In this document: piece after piece, positions 1 to 7,920 of the stretch
Layout: every line of letters starts with the position of its first letter
How positions within the stretch are numbered: the stretch's first letter is position 1
From: Deltaproteobacteria bacterium
GTDB taxonomy: Bacteria; Desulfobacterota; Syntrophobacteria; Syntrophobacterales; Syntrophobacteraceae
Assembly (NCBI GenBank): GCA_021777755.1
Contig: JAJYDE010000014.1
Location: 33,500 to 97,499 of the forward strand
Direction: 5' to 3'
DNA: 64,000 nucleotides
Position numbers and translations under genes: made by a program
Notes under the pieces: generated by a model
What the model was told of the DNA's origin: nothing
The model's database searches: none
What the model saw: the letters and a program-made list of their open reading frames with translations, nothing else

Positions 1-849
1 GGCATGGGCCTGGGGGGCGCCGCAGATCTCCCTTGCAACTTCAATGGCTTTGAGGGCGCCCCGGAGCATGTAGTCCTCAAAGGTTATCGCGCGCATGTCC
101 GAAGAGGGGTTTTTCCAACTGACCACGAAAACCGTAAAGCCCTGGTTCAGCAGGTAGGCCACCAGGCTTTTTTCTTCGCTCATATCCAGTATGTAATACT
201 TGTTTATCCACGGCTGGATGAAGACGACCGGAATTTCATATGTCGTGCTAGTCCGGGGGGCGTATTGGATAAGCTCCATCAACCTGTTTCTAAAAATTAC
301 GGCCCCTGGCGTCACGGCGATATTTTGCCCGACCTTGAAGGCCGACGTATCGGCTATCTTTATGAGGTTGTCGCCTCGCTGGACGTCTTCTCTCCAGTTT
401 TCGAGGCCTTTCAAGAGGCTTTCGCCCTTTGTTTGAAAAAACTTCTGGACGGCCGACGGGTTGGTCCAGAAGAAGTTGGCGGGAGAAAGGGCGCCGATAA
501 GCTGGTTTACCCAGAACATCGAGCGCCGCCTCTCCTTGTCCGGAAGATCCGAGGCCATGCTCACAAAGACCCTGAGGCAGTTTGCATACAGGTTGTGAAA
601 TTTGTTGGCCAGTTTGGAATAGCTTTTGACCGCCTCGAGCAGGACGGCCTGCGGATCATCGGAATTGCCTTTGGTGGCCTTGTTTGCAGTCAGGATGGAA
701 ATCTGTTCGGCGGCCGCGGCCTGGATGCTCGCACCAAGGCTTGAGGCCATGGCCGGCAGATCGGCGCCGTTTGACATCCAAGACTGATTTACCCTGTAGA
801 GCGATCGGGCGATCCCCAGGGGATCGACCGGCATATTGGAAAGATTCAT
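1..849 (-). CDS. phaC: PHA synthase (PhaC), N-terminal part, cut by window edge
   Basis: The reverse strand is open from the ATG at 849 to the window edge, giving about 283 residues without a stop. The N-terminus (MNLSNMPVDPLGIARSLYRV) leads into a segment like the PhaC_N domain, with NPSAVQKFFQTKGESLLKGL and later a stretch ending IQPWINKYYILD, typical of class I/III poly(3-hydroxyalkanoate) synthases of the alpha/beta hydrolase fold. Such enzymes polymerise (R)-3-hydroxyacyl-CoA at granule surfaces. The catalytic Cys, Asp and His would lie beyond the window, so activity cannot be judged. Its ATG shares one base with the TGA of the acyl carrier protein gene upstream, which implies translational coupling. 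It could instead be a PhaC-like acyltransferase with another acyl substrate. Confidence 0.85.
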   Translation of the reverse strand, partial: MNLSNMPVDPLGIARSLYRVNQSWMSNGADLPAMASSLGASIQAAAAEQISILTANKATKGNSDDPQAVLLEAVKSYSKLANKFHNLYANCLRVFVSMASDLPDKERRRSMFWVNQLIGALSPANFFWTNPSAVQKFFQTKGESLLKGLENWREDVQRGDNLIKIADTSAFKVGQNIAVTPGAVIFRNRLMELIQYAPRTSTTYEIPVVFIQPWINKYYILDMSEEKSLVAYLLNQGFTVFVVSWKNPSSDMRAITFEDYMLRGALKAIEVAREICGAPQAHA

Positions 850-1085
850 CAGTCGGCCCTTCCGATGAAAGTGATGACCTCGCCGATGGTGGAGCCGCCC
901 TCCAACAGGTCGTCGGGTATGATTACCCCGAAGGTTTCTTCGAGGAAGACCTTGAAATTTACCGAGGTCATCGAATCCCATTCCGGGATGTCGCTCAGCA
1001 TGGTTTCGGGTTGGACTTCGAAGCCCGTGGCTGCCGGGAAAAGTTCCGGAATGACTTCTCGTATCGTTGCGAGTGCTTGGAACAT
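849..1085 (-). CDS. acyl carrier protein
   Basis: This 78-residue protein has acyl carrier protein size and pattern. The segment WDSMTSVNFKVFLEETFG holds a DSM motif whose serine is the probable 4'-phosphopantetheine site, followed by the acidic helix expected in ACPs. The start at 1085 was preferred to a longer in-frame ATG because AAGGAGA lies just upstream and the upstream extension looks non-coding. Its stop overlaps the phaC start as TGATG. A dedicated ACP fused translationally to a PHA-synthase-like gene suggests that the synthase acts on, or exchanges with, ACP-bound acyl chains; this is inference. The pantetheinyl transferase at 37-38 kb is a possible activator. Confidence 0.85.
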   Translation of the reverse strand: MFQALATIREVIPELFPAATGFEVQPETMLSDIPEWDSMTSVNFKVFLEETFGVIIPDDLLEGGSTIGEVITFIGRAD

Positions 1086-1353
1086 TGTTGTCTCCTTGTG
1101 TCGGAAAAACCTGGCGGATGCCCTTGGCCCGCATCCGGACGAGATCGCTTCTCCGGGAGACGAACGCCCGCCCCTTGCGCGGGCGAAGCGTTGATCGCGC
1201 GTGCCAGTAACCGCAAATGGTTTTAGCAAGCAGGGTCGGCTCTTGTTTGGCTTGCGGCGATAATCGTCACCGGATGGCGAAACGAATGGGCAGAAAATAT
1301 GTCCGGAAAAGCGATCTTCAATGGGGAAAAAAGTGTATTTCGCCAGGTCGCCT

Positions 1354-1863
1354 TCAGTAGCTGGTGATAAGAGATTTTTTCCCTCGGACATGGCCTGATT
1401 TACGCTCGGAGGTCGATTTGCTCTCCCGCTTGCGGTCGAGATAGACTCTGAGGTTTTCGGGCAGTCCGCGCTTTTTGGCCGAACGGCTTCTCAGATCTGT
1501 CAGAATCTTTGCCGAAAGGGGCTGTTTCAAGGGAAATCCCCACTTTTTCTTGTATTCCCTGGGGGTCAGGTGATGAATGCGGAGGTGATTGGCCGTAAGT
1601 TGCCTGAGTTCGGCCCTGCACTCCATGCAGGTCACCTTGTCCTGCTGAATGGAAGAGAGCGGATCGGCCGCTGAAGCCGTGGAGGGCAGATTCTCGGAGC
1701 CCTGGGACGCCACGGTTCTCCCCTGGTCTTCGGCCATATTCATCTTCTGAAGGGCATTGTAGGTCCTAACCAATGCCTGTTCGATCTCTTCGCCTGTCAT
1801 CTTATTCATGGAAGCCTGGGATTGGACGATTTCCACCGCTAACTCAAGTAACTTCTTACCCAT
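1354..1863 (-). CDS. MucR/Ros family zinc-finger transcriptional regulator
   Basis: The 169-residue product has a central zinc-finger segment CMECRAELRQL followed by HLRIHH, then LTPREYKKKWGFPLKQP, which is the signature of ROS/MUCR regulators (Cys2His2-type finger, then the Y-x-x-K-W-G-x-P block). These proteins bind AT-rich DNA and control surface polysaccharide, motility or symbiosis genes in other proteobacteria. The start at 1863 (MGKKLLELAVEIVQSQ) matches the N-terminal helix of the family; a longer ORF exists upstream. The C-terminal tail is long and basic (RKRESKSTSERKSGHVRGKK). The neighbouring ACP/phaC genes lie in the same direction and may be targets, but nothing in the sequence proves it. 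Confidence 0.85.
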   Translation of the reverse strand: MGKKLLELAVEIVQSQASMNKMTGEEIEQALVRTYNALQKMNMAEDQGRTVASQGSENLPSTASAADPLSSIQQDKVTCMECRAELRQLTANHLRIHHLTPREYKKKWGFPLKQPLSAKILTDLRSRSAKKRGLPENLRVYLDRKRESKSTSERKSGHVRGKKSLITSY

Positions 1864-1924
1864 GTGGGCGTATCCTTTTTGTCTGGCGGTAATCACGCGG
1901 AAAAAGCCGTAGCAAAAACCTGTT

Positions 1925-1957
1925 TATAAATATGCTAATCGGGTCTGAATTTGTAAA
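1925..1957 (-). promoter_or_regulatory. candidate promoter of the MucR-type gene
   Basis: On the reverse strand a TTTACA box (1952-1957) precedes an AT-rich TATTTAT segment (about 1926-1932) at roughly sigma-70 spacing, about 60 bases before the MucR-type start. The 315-base gap between this gene and the FTR gene (1864-2178) holds no other feature I can support. Confidence 0.3.
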
Positions 1958-2178
1958 GGGAACAAGGCGATAATTTGTTGAAAAGCTTCGGATAATATGG
2001 CTGGGGATATCAGGTCGGACGGAGCGAGCGAAGAGCCGCGCCCGGGGGGCTACGAACTCGGCTTCGGGCAGGAACCATCCCTCGGGGAGTACTCGGTCGG
2101 CCGCTCCCCCCTTTGCAGGCAAGATCGGGTTCGATGCGCGAATGCGGTGGAAGCCTCCGGGCCGTCAAGACCGCGGCT

Positions 2179-2517
2179 TTAGAGCTTTCCGAATGTCTTT
2201 TCCGGCGCTCGCCTCTCCGGGACGTAGACCTCGGGGATTTTGCCCTCGTTCCACTCTTTCGAGACGTAGAGGCCGCAGTAACAACTGCCGTATTGGGCCA
2301 CGTCGGGCTCCCTGTAGACGCAGGGGCAGATGATGTCGCGGTCCCAGTCCCTGTCGGCGGCCGCCAGCCTGCACGGGCAGCACATATACCCGTAGCGTTG
2401 CATGTTTTCCCGCAGTCCCCGCAGAAGATCGAACACCCTTGCGGTGTCACGGTTGAAAAAGAACCCTTTGGGCTCCTGCGTGCCCTTTAGAAACTCATGG
2501 AGTTTTTCGACGTTCAT
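2179..2517 (-). CDS. ftrB: ferredoxin:thioredoxin reductase catalytic subunit-like protein
   Basis: The 112-residue protein carries the cysteine set of FTR catalytic chains: CPC, CPC and CYC (residues about 48-82), followed by LYVSKEWNEGKIP. In FTR these cysteines bind a 4Fe-4S cluster next to a redox-active disulfide and pass electrons from ferredoxin to thioredoxin. The spacing seen here is CPC-X14-CPC-X12-CYC, slightly different from the plant pattern. No variable (alpha) subunit gene is nearby, as is usual in anaerobic bacteria. The start overlaps the stop of the glutaredoxin-like gene by 4 bp, so the two are probably co-translated and may act as one ferredoxin-driven disulfide reduction unit. 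Confidence 0.85.
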   Translation of the reverse strand: MNVEKLHEFLKGTQEPKGFFFNRDTARVFDLLRGLRENMQRYGYMCCPCRLAAADRDWDRDIICPCVYREPDVAQYGSCYCGLYVSKEWNEGKIPEVYVPERRAPEKTFGKL

Positions 2518-2768
2518 TCCAGGTTCAGCGCCTCCTTTATCTCGTCTTTTCTAAATCCGATGATTACCTTCGCTCCTATCATAATCATCGGGAAGGCGCA
2601 CGCGGGATTGTTCTCCTTGATTTCCTCGATCAGGCGGCGCCTGTCGTCGCCCTGAAGCTTGTCAACGTCCACACAATCGTAATCGATACCGCACTTGTTG
2701 AGAAAATCCTTTGTGTCTCTACAGTGAATGCAGGTGGAAAGAGCGTAGAGTTTTACGTTGTTTTTCAT
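2514..2768 (-). CDS. glutaredoxin-family protein
   Basis: This 84-residue thioredoxin-fold protein has STCIHCRDTKDFL near the N-terminus (CxxC active site CIHC), an AFPMI segment containing the cis-proline, and a terminal helix after VIIGFRKDEIKEAL. It matches small NrdH/glutaredoxin-like proteins that shuttle disulfides. Its start overlaps the DUF2400 gene stop and its stop overlaps the FTR start, each by 4 bp. That places it as the likely thiol partner of the FTR catalytic subunit instead of a glutathione-dependent enzyme, which is an inference from context. Confidence 0.85.
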   Translation of the reverse strand: MKNNVKLYALSTCIHCRDTKDFLNKCGIDYDCVDVDKLQGDDRRRLIEEIKENNPACAFPMIMIGAKVIIGFRKDEIKEALNLE

Positions 2769-3637
2769 CCTTTCACTTCCTTTTTTAGCAGCGAAAAAAA
2801 GGGCTGCATCCGCGATGTCTCCGGTTTAATGCCAAACCTTGTCAGGGCGAAGTCGTACCTTACGGGGTCGTCGGGGCGTATCGAGGCGAAGGCGCGGGTA
2901 ATCTCGAGGGCGCAGCGCATATCGGCCTGCTTTCGGCAGGTGAGCCCCAAACTGAGCGCGATCCTGTGCATGTGAGTATCGAGGGGCACGATAAGATGGG
3001 AAGCCGGAACGGTTTTCCATGCCCCGGGATCTACGTTGTCGCTTCTGGCCATCCAGCGCAGAAAGAGGTTCAGCCTCTTGCAGGCGCTGCCTCCCTCGGG
3101 GGAAGGCAGAAAGGTCGGAAGCGCCCTTGCACAGGCGTTTTCGACATTTTTCACAAAGGCCGCGAGGGCGGGAAGAACGTTCGGGTCCGTTTGACTGAAT
3201 CCGGTTAGAAAGCACGACTCGAGCGACCCGTACCGCGAGATCAGCTTTCCCGCGCCCGCAAGCATGCTTGCCAGCATCTCACCGGTTGTGAAGCGGTGTT
3301 TGAACGACCGGAATGTGTTCATGAGATCGGCGGGACGGTTTTTGCGAAGGAAAAAAGAGGGACTCGGGCCCATCAGGTCCAGGACGGAGCGCACGCTGCC
3401 CAGGATCTGCATCACCCGGCCGTAGGCGAGCGAGGAGGCGATAAAACCGGTTATCTCCCTGTCGGCCGGGCTTTCGTAGAGATGGACGAATTCCAACGGG
3501 TCGGGATGTATCTGGGCGAAACTGTTGAAATGCTCGTAGAGCTTTTCAAGGGCCTGGGGTACGGACGGCCCGTCGAGGCAACATCGGGCCACTTCGGGGG
3601 CGTATCCCGCTATTGATCGGATGTTTGAGGATTGCAC
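2765..3637 (-). CDS. TIGR02757/DUF2400 family protein
   Basis: The product (about 290 residues) matches the DUF2400/TIGR02757 family by segments such as HPDPLEFVHLYESPADREITGFIAS, LAYGRVMQI, and near the C-terminus LDTHMHRIALSLGL and DPVRYDFALTRFGI. These features resemble helix-hairpin-helix DNA glycosylase-like folds, but the family has no settled function. A GTG at 3637 preceded by GGAGGTG looks a better start than an ATG 13 codons upstream (3676), which lacks a ribosome site. It heads an operon with the glutaredoxin and FTR genes through 4-bp overlaps. Function is not assigned. Confidence 0.8.
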   Translation of the reverse strand: MQSSNIRSIAGYAPEVARCCLDGPSVPQALEKLYEHFNSFAQIHPDPLEFVHLYESPADREITGFIASSLAYGRVMQILGSVRSVLDLMGPSPSFFLRKNRPADLMNTFRSFKHRFTTGEMLASMLAGAGKLISRYGSLESCFLTGFSQTDPNVLPALAAFVKNVENACARALPTFLPSPEGGSACKRLNLFLRWMARSDNVDPGAWKTVPASHLIVPLDTHMHRIALSLGLTCRKQADMRCALEITRAFASIRPDDPVRYDFALTRFGIKPETSRMQPFFSLLKKEVKG

Positions 3638-3776
3638 GCTGTGAACACCTCCGGAAACATGATTCATTACTGTCATGATAGCACAACAGGGAGATTACGA
3701 ACAGATCGTGAAAGGGGAAGGAAAGGGGGAGAGGATTTTGCGGGACAGGCCGGCTAAATTGGTATAGATATCAGCC

Positions 3777-4901
3777 ATGAAGACATTCTCGGCTCTAAAG
3801 GCGGATTTGTACAAACAATTGAGCAGCTCCATCCGGCAGGCTTGGGTGACGCAAAAGGAGCCGATTGCGGCTCCGGGCCGGTCCATCCTCAAGGCCGCGT
3901 CGGTTCTTTACGAGATGGGGTTGCGCAAAGATCAGGCAAGTCTTCTCAAAAGGCGGGTGAAACTGCCTGTCCCGGTGATCAGTATCGGGAACCTCTCGGT
4001 CGGAGGGACGGGGAAAACACCTCTTACGATCTGGATGTGCGAATTCCTGCTTGAAATCGGTTTTCATCCGGCCGTTTTGACCAGGGGATACGGCCGAAAG
4101 GAAAACTCTTCGGGGCGCATTCCGGTTGGCGACAACGAGCGTCTTTGGCAGCGCTTTGGCGATGAGCCGGTCATGATGTCGGAATACCTGCCCTCGACGC
4201 CGGTCTGGGTCGGAAGGGACCGGGCGGTTTGCGGCCGTGCCGCGCTTGCGGGGGGGGATGTGGACGTCCTGGTGCTCGATGACGGATTTCAGCACCTCGG
4301 CCTGGACCGGGTGCTGGATATGGTGTTGCTCGACTCCCGCAATCCCTTCGGAAACGGTTTGACGCTTCCCGCCGGACCTCTTCGGGAGCCGCTTTGGCGC
4401 CTCGAAAGAGCCGATGTGTTTGTGTTGACGCATGGGGACGAAAGTGCGGCCGGGCAGCTCTTGAAAAAAAGTCTCGAAAGTCTATGGCCCGCCATTCCAT
4501 CCTTTGCATGCAACCACCGGTTGAGAGGCCTCAGGCTGGAAAGGGGAGGTCCCCTTTTCGATCTGGGCGAGCTTCGGGGACGGAAGGCCGTTGCGTTTGC
4601 GGGAATCGCCGCCCCCGAGTCCTTTTTCGACAGCCTTCAAAAGGCGGGGATCGAGGTCTGCCGGGCGTTGGATTTTCCCGATCATCACGAATTCGCAACA
4701 GAGGATCTCCTGCATATTCTGAAGTCTGCCAATTCACAGGGCGCGGGGCTGATCGTAACAACCGCCAAGGATTTTGCGCGGTTGCCGCATTTTTTCAAGG
4801 ACCTTGTCGCCGTGGCCGAAGCCGGGATGGATTTCGGGCCCGATGGTGATGAGTTTCGCCGCTTTTTGGCCCTGAAGTTGAGAAAACATTCGGGATATTG
4901 A
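3777..4901 (+). CDS. lpxK: tetraacyldisaccharide 4'-kinase LpxK
   Basis: The 374-residue protein contains VISIGNLSVGGTGKTPL (residues about 62-80), the Walker A-like signature of LpxK, then LTRGYGR, DEPVMMSEYLPSTPVWVGRDR and LDDGFQHLGLDRVLDMVLLD, all standard for the enzyme that phosphorylates the lipid A precursor at the inner membrane. The hydrophobic N-terminal stretch (SILKAASVLYEMGL) fits the membrane anchor. No strong ribosome site precedes 3777, and the exact start is uncertain by some tens of codons. Presence of lpxK shows a lipopolysaccharide-bearing outer membrane. It diverges from the DUF2400 operon. Confidence 0.93.
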   Translation: MKTFSALKADLYKQLSSSIRQAWVTQKEPIAAPGRSILKAASVLYEMGLRKDQASLLKRRVKLPVPVISIGNLSVGGTGKTPLTIWMCEFLLEIGFHPAVLTRGYGRKENSSGRIPVGDNERLWQRFGDEPVMMSEYLPSTPVWVGRDRAVCGRAALAGGDVDVLVLDDGFQHLGLDRVLDMVLLDSRNPFGNGLTLPAGPLREPLWRLERADVFVLTHGDESAAGQLLKKSLESLWPAIPSFACNHRLRGLRLERGGPLFDLGELRGRKAVAFAGIAAPESFFDSLQKAGIEVCRALDFPDHHEFATEDLLHILKSANSQGAGLIVTTAKDFARLPHFFKDLVAVAEAGMDFGPDGDEFRRFLALKLRKHSGY

Positions 4902-4956
4902 AAAGGGCGTTTCCCTCAAAATCCGCATCCGCTATTCTTCGAAGGGGGAAACGACC

Positions 4957-6240
4957 TCAAAGGGCGCCCGCCATGGAGCGCCATTTGGCCGCGCTCGCGG
5001 TGTCGCCGTGCATTTGGGCGGCATCGGCGCACAAAAGGAGACACTCCTTGTCCGGGCCGTGGGCGGTGAGCCATCTTGCGCCCTCATTCAAGGCCTCCAA
5101 GGGCATTCGGGCCGCAAGTCCGGTCCGGATCAACGCCAAAGCCATCCGGCGCGAATCGGCAAATTCGGCGACCGCCGCTTTAAGAGTCTCGACCGCCCGG
5201 GAATATTCCCCTCGATCCTGTAGTATCTGTGCAATCAGAAGATAGAGGTCCTCTCTTAGCCATTCGGGGTTGCAGACAAAGCTTCCGGGCGGCCGTGCAA
5301 TGGTCAGCGCCTCGTTTGCGCTTTGAAGGGAACTCTTGCCATCGCGGGACAAATAATGGGAAAGCGCCCTTGCGAAGGAAGTCACGGGATGTTTGCCAAA
5401 TAAGGATTCTGTGAGGCGCGAGATTTCCAGCGCCTTTCGGGGTTGGTTTCTTCCGGCCAGCCTGAGGGCTCCGTTGGCCATCAGTTCATGAGCGAATGCC
5501 TGCTCGCGAATCTGCCCGGGGGAAAGGCGAAGAAGGGCTTCGAGGGCCGCGGCCAGATGGGGAAAGCCGGTATCGTTTTCGGCGCCCAGCGCCTGCGCGA
5601 GTTTAAACCTTCTGTAGATGTCGGACGGATCGTCTGCCAGGGATTTGCGAAGCAGTTCGATGTTTCGGGATCGTTTGCCAAGCTTCGTTTGTTCGTGCAT
5701 GTAGCCGTAGTGTTCTATGAAGACGGTGTCGAGCGTGGCGCAGCGCCACAACGGGTTGGACAGCATGAGTTCCTTTAAGGCCGGAGTCACCTGCTCGTGG
5801 ACTTTGCCGCTGTAGCGGAGGTTTGGAAGGCGCCTGAAAAGGGGCGTGCACAGAAAGGTCTCCCGGTCGCCTCCCTCGAAGTGATTGCGCATCACCAGAT
5901 TGCAAGCCAGCACATCAGGCTCTCTTACGGCCTGCAAAATTTGGTGGCCACAATCTTTTCCAAGGCTGCTGTCGGCGTCCATCGCAAGAACCCAGTCGCC
6001 AGCCGCCATATCGAGGGCCACGTTGCGGGCATGGGAAAAATCCTCGATCCAGGCAATCTGCTTTATCCTGGAGGTGAATTTGCCCGCCAGTTCCACTGTC
6101 CCGTCCGTCGAGCCGGTATCCACGATGACTATTTCGGCGACGATATCTTTTACCGACTCGAGGCAGCCGGGGAGCCAATCGATTTCATTCTTGACGATCA
6201 TGCAAAGAGAAATCCGCTGCCCGGCTAACAGATTGTCCAT
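4957..6240 (-). CDS. family 2 glycosyltransferase with TPR-like C-terminal half
   Basis: The first 230 residues form a GT-A glycosyltransferase: ISLCMIVKNEIDWLPGCLESV, IVIVDTGSTDGT and WVLAMDADSSL (the DxD-type metal motif). The remaining half is helical with repeated short hydrophobic-alanine blocks (ALEALLRLSPGQ, ALEISRLTESLFG, AVETLKAAVAEFAD), which resemble tetratricopeptide repeats. Such GT2-TPR proteins usually modify peptides or surface glycans in the cytoplasm. The start at 6240 was chosen because AAGGAAC lies 7 bases upstream; a TTG two codons earlier is possible. It converges with lpxK, but a lipid A role is only a guess. Confidence 0.85.
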   Translation of the reverse strand: MDNLLAGQRISLCMIVKNEIDWLPGCLESVKDIVAEIVIVDTGSTDGTVELAGKFTSRIKQIAWIEDFSHARNVALDMAAGDWVLAMDADSSLGKDCGHQILQAVREPDVLACNLVMRNHFEGGDRETFLCTPLFRRLPNLRYSGKVHEQVTPALKELMLSNPLWRCATLDTVFIEHYGYMHEQTKLGKRSRNIELLRKSLADDPSDIYRRFKLAQALGAENDTGFPHLAAALEALLRLSPGQIREQAFAHELMANGALRLAGRNQPRKALEISRLTESLFGKHPVTSFARALSHYLSRDGKSSLQSANEALTIARPPGSFVCNPEWLREDLYLLIAQILQDRGEYSRAVETLKAAVAEFADSRRMALALIRTGLAARMPLEALNEGARWLTAHGPDKECLLLCADAAQMHGDTASAAKWRSMAGAL

Positions 6241-6455
6241 TTCCAATGTTCCTTGTCAGTCAAAATTCCAACCATTATTTCGAGCCTTCACGGTCATGAC
6301 GCAAGGGATGTGCCATAAAGGCCTGGTGAAGTCGCTTTCAAAAGAGCTTCATGCGATTGCCCCTGGACCGGAGCCGATTTACATTGACGGCAAAGGAGTC
6401 TTCAAGGGATAATCTAGGAGGCGATCTTCGACCGCAAGCGAAGGGAGATGAGGCC

Positions 6456-7433
6456 ATGGCGTCCCGTATCAAGATCCGTGGAATTTACAGCACGGCGCTT
6501 ACGCGGTTGGCGCTGGATTCGGGCTTCGAGGTGGTCCAGCCTTCGGAAAGAGTAAATAAACGATTTTGCGAAAAACTCCCGGAGGATGCGTCCTATGAGA
6601 TCCTGGTTCGCGATCGGGAGGATCTGCAGGGAATCGAGGCACGAGGAGAAGCCGACCAGGTCTGCAAGCTCCTGATACGTTTGCAGGAGTTGCTCCTGGA
6701 TGCGATTATCGTCAGCATACTTCCCGGCGAGGATGGCGATATGGTTGTTGCGAACATGGAGCTGCCGGGAGGCGCCAAGGCAAGACTTGACGCCCTCAGG
6801 TCAAAAGTTGTCCCCACCCTCAAAAACCATCACCGGCTGAAGATAATCGATCCGGAGACACTCGATTCGGTGGAAGCGGAGCTTGCCGGGCGGCCCGAAG
6901 ATCGGTCGGCCCTGGAGAAGAAGATCTTCAGGCAGGCGATTCTTAAGCCTTTGGTGGAAGAGGGCCGGGTCAGGCTCGAACATGTAAGGGCTTCGGGCAG
7001 GCCCATGCGGCCCAGGTTCGGAGTTCTCGTGTCCGCCAGTTCCCGAAAAGTGGTGTTTCGGCGTAAATTCTCCGGGGGGCGCTACGACGGCCTGGATTTG
7101 CCGATTGGTGAAGGAGACTACTGCCTCACCGAGATATGGGATGGCAAGTGGTGTGTGAAGCACAGCTATTTTTCGAAGCGGGATGTCTTGGTGGGAGAAT
7201 ATCATAATATTAATACCCCGACGGAACTCTATCCTTACGGGGCAAGGTATGTGGACCTGGAAGTGGACGTGATCAGGCGGGCGGGTGAGGGCGCGTTTCT
7301 GATCGATCGGGAAAAATTTGACATGCTTGTTCGCAAGGGTTGTGCGGGCATGGACCTGGAGAACAAAGTGCTTTTGACCGCGGAAAAGTTGCTGCGGCGT
7401 CTTAACCGCGCGGACTCGGCGGAGCGACAATGA
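6456..7433 (+). CDS. FAU-1-like RNA-binding protein with DUF402 domain
   Basis: From the ATG at 6456 (AAGGGAG upstream) the 325-residue protein starts SRIKIRGIYSTALTRLALDSGF, typical of the N-terminal domain of FAU-1 and RNase E/G relatives, and ends with a DUF402 region: FSGGRYDGLDLPIGEGDYCLTEI, WCVKHSYFS, GEYHNINTPTELYPYGARYVDLEVDVI. Archaeal FAU-1 is an AU-rich RNA-binding endonuclease. Bacterial members are poorly studied. A longer ORF starts at 6351 but its extra 35 residues look non-coding. Its stop overlaps the next ATG by 4 bp. Confidence 0.75.
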   Translation: MASRIKIRGIYSTALTRLALDSGFEVVQPSERVNKRFCEKLPEDASYEILVRDREDLQGIEARGEADQVCKLLIRLQELLLDAIIVSILPGEDGDMVVANMELPGGAKARLDALRSKVVPTLKNHHRLKIIDPETLDSVEAELAGRPEDRSALEKKIFRQAILKPLVEEGRVRLEHVRASGRPMRPRFGVLVSASSRKVVFRRKFSGGRYDGLDLPIGEGDYCLTEIWDGKWCVKHSYFSKRDVLVGEYHNINTPTELYPYGARYVDLEVDVIRRAGEGAFLIDREKFDMLVRKGCAGMDLENKVLLTAEKLLRRLNRADSAERQ

Positions 7434-7858
7434 AAATCAAAACAGCCTGGGCCATCCGGTCCCTGGGCTTGTGTGTTCTGTTCAACCTGGCTTTTACGGC
7501 CCTTGTATTCCATATGGCGAGCGGGGTCATCAACGGGTCGCAACAGTGGGTTTCGGCCCTTGGCGCATCGTTGAAGCCCGCCATGCCCGCCGATATCCAC
7601 ATGGCCTTCGGCGGACTTTCAGCCATAATCGCCCGGTCGCGCGCATGGCTTCCGGTCGCGCTCGCCGTCCCGGCTTCGGCCTTCACCCTGCTCATGTGGT
7701 TTTGCATCTTTTTGACCGGCTCGAAACAGATGGAGCGATCAATGGCCGTGAGCATGGGGTCTGCCGCGGAAACGCAACCTCTTGATGCCGGGCCGCCGGG
7801 AGCCGGGGATGCGGATGCCGGAGCCGGGGCTGGAGAACGCTCGGTTGAAAATGGCTGA
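7430..7858 (+). CDS. small membrane protein of unknown function
   Basis: The 142-residue protein has two likely membrane helices: one near residues 8-30 (AIRSLGLCVLFNLAFTALVF) and one near 72-95 (WLPVALAVPASAFTLLMWFCIFL). Between them lies a short loop and after them a low-complexity Ala/Gly/Asp tail (AGPPGAGDADAGAGAG) likely in the cytoplasm. I recognise no family. The 4-bp ATGA overlap with the FAU-1-like gene implies co-expression, and it may tether or regulate that RNA-binding protein, but this is speculation. Confidence 0.6.
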   Translation: MKIKTAWAIRSLGLCVLFNLAFTALVFHMASGVINGSQQWVSALGASLKPAMPADIHMAFGGLSAIIARSRAWLPVALAVPASAFTLLMWFCIFLTGSKQMERSMAVSMGSAAETQPLDAGPPGAGDADAGAGAGERSVENG

Positions 7859-7867
7859 TGGGGACAA

Positions 7868-7904
7868 GATTTGCCGGCACAAACTTTCGGGCTGCCGGCA
7901 AATC
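7868..7904. terminator. bidirectional hairpin between convergent genes
   Basis: Perfect 12-bp arms GATTTGCCGGCA (7868-7879) and TGCCGGCAAATC (7893-7904) flank a 13-base loop. The hairpin sits between the stop of the small membrane protein gene and the stop of the convergent acyl-CoA synthetase gene, so it can act in both directions, although a long T-run is absent on the plus strand. Confidence 0.6.
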
Positions 7905-7920
7905 ATGTGTTTCTATCGAA

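Noticed and set aside
4..744. A 246-codon plus-strand ORF at the left edge
   Set aside because: It is a shadow of the reverse-strand PhaC frame, which has clear family motifs over the same region.
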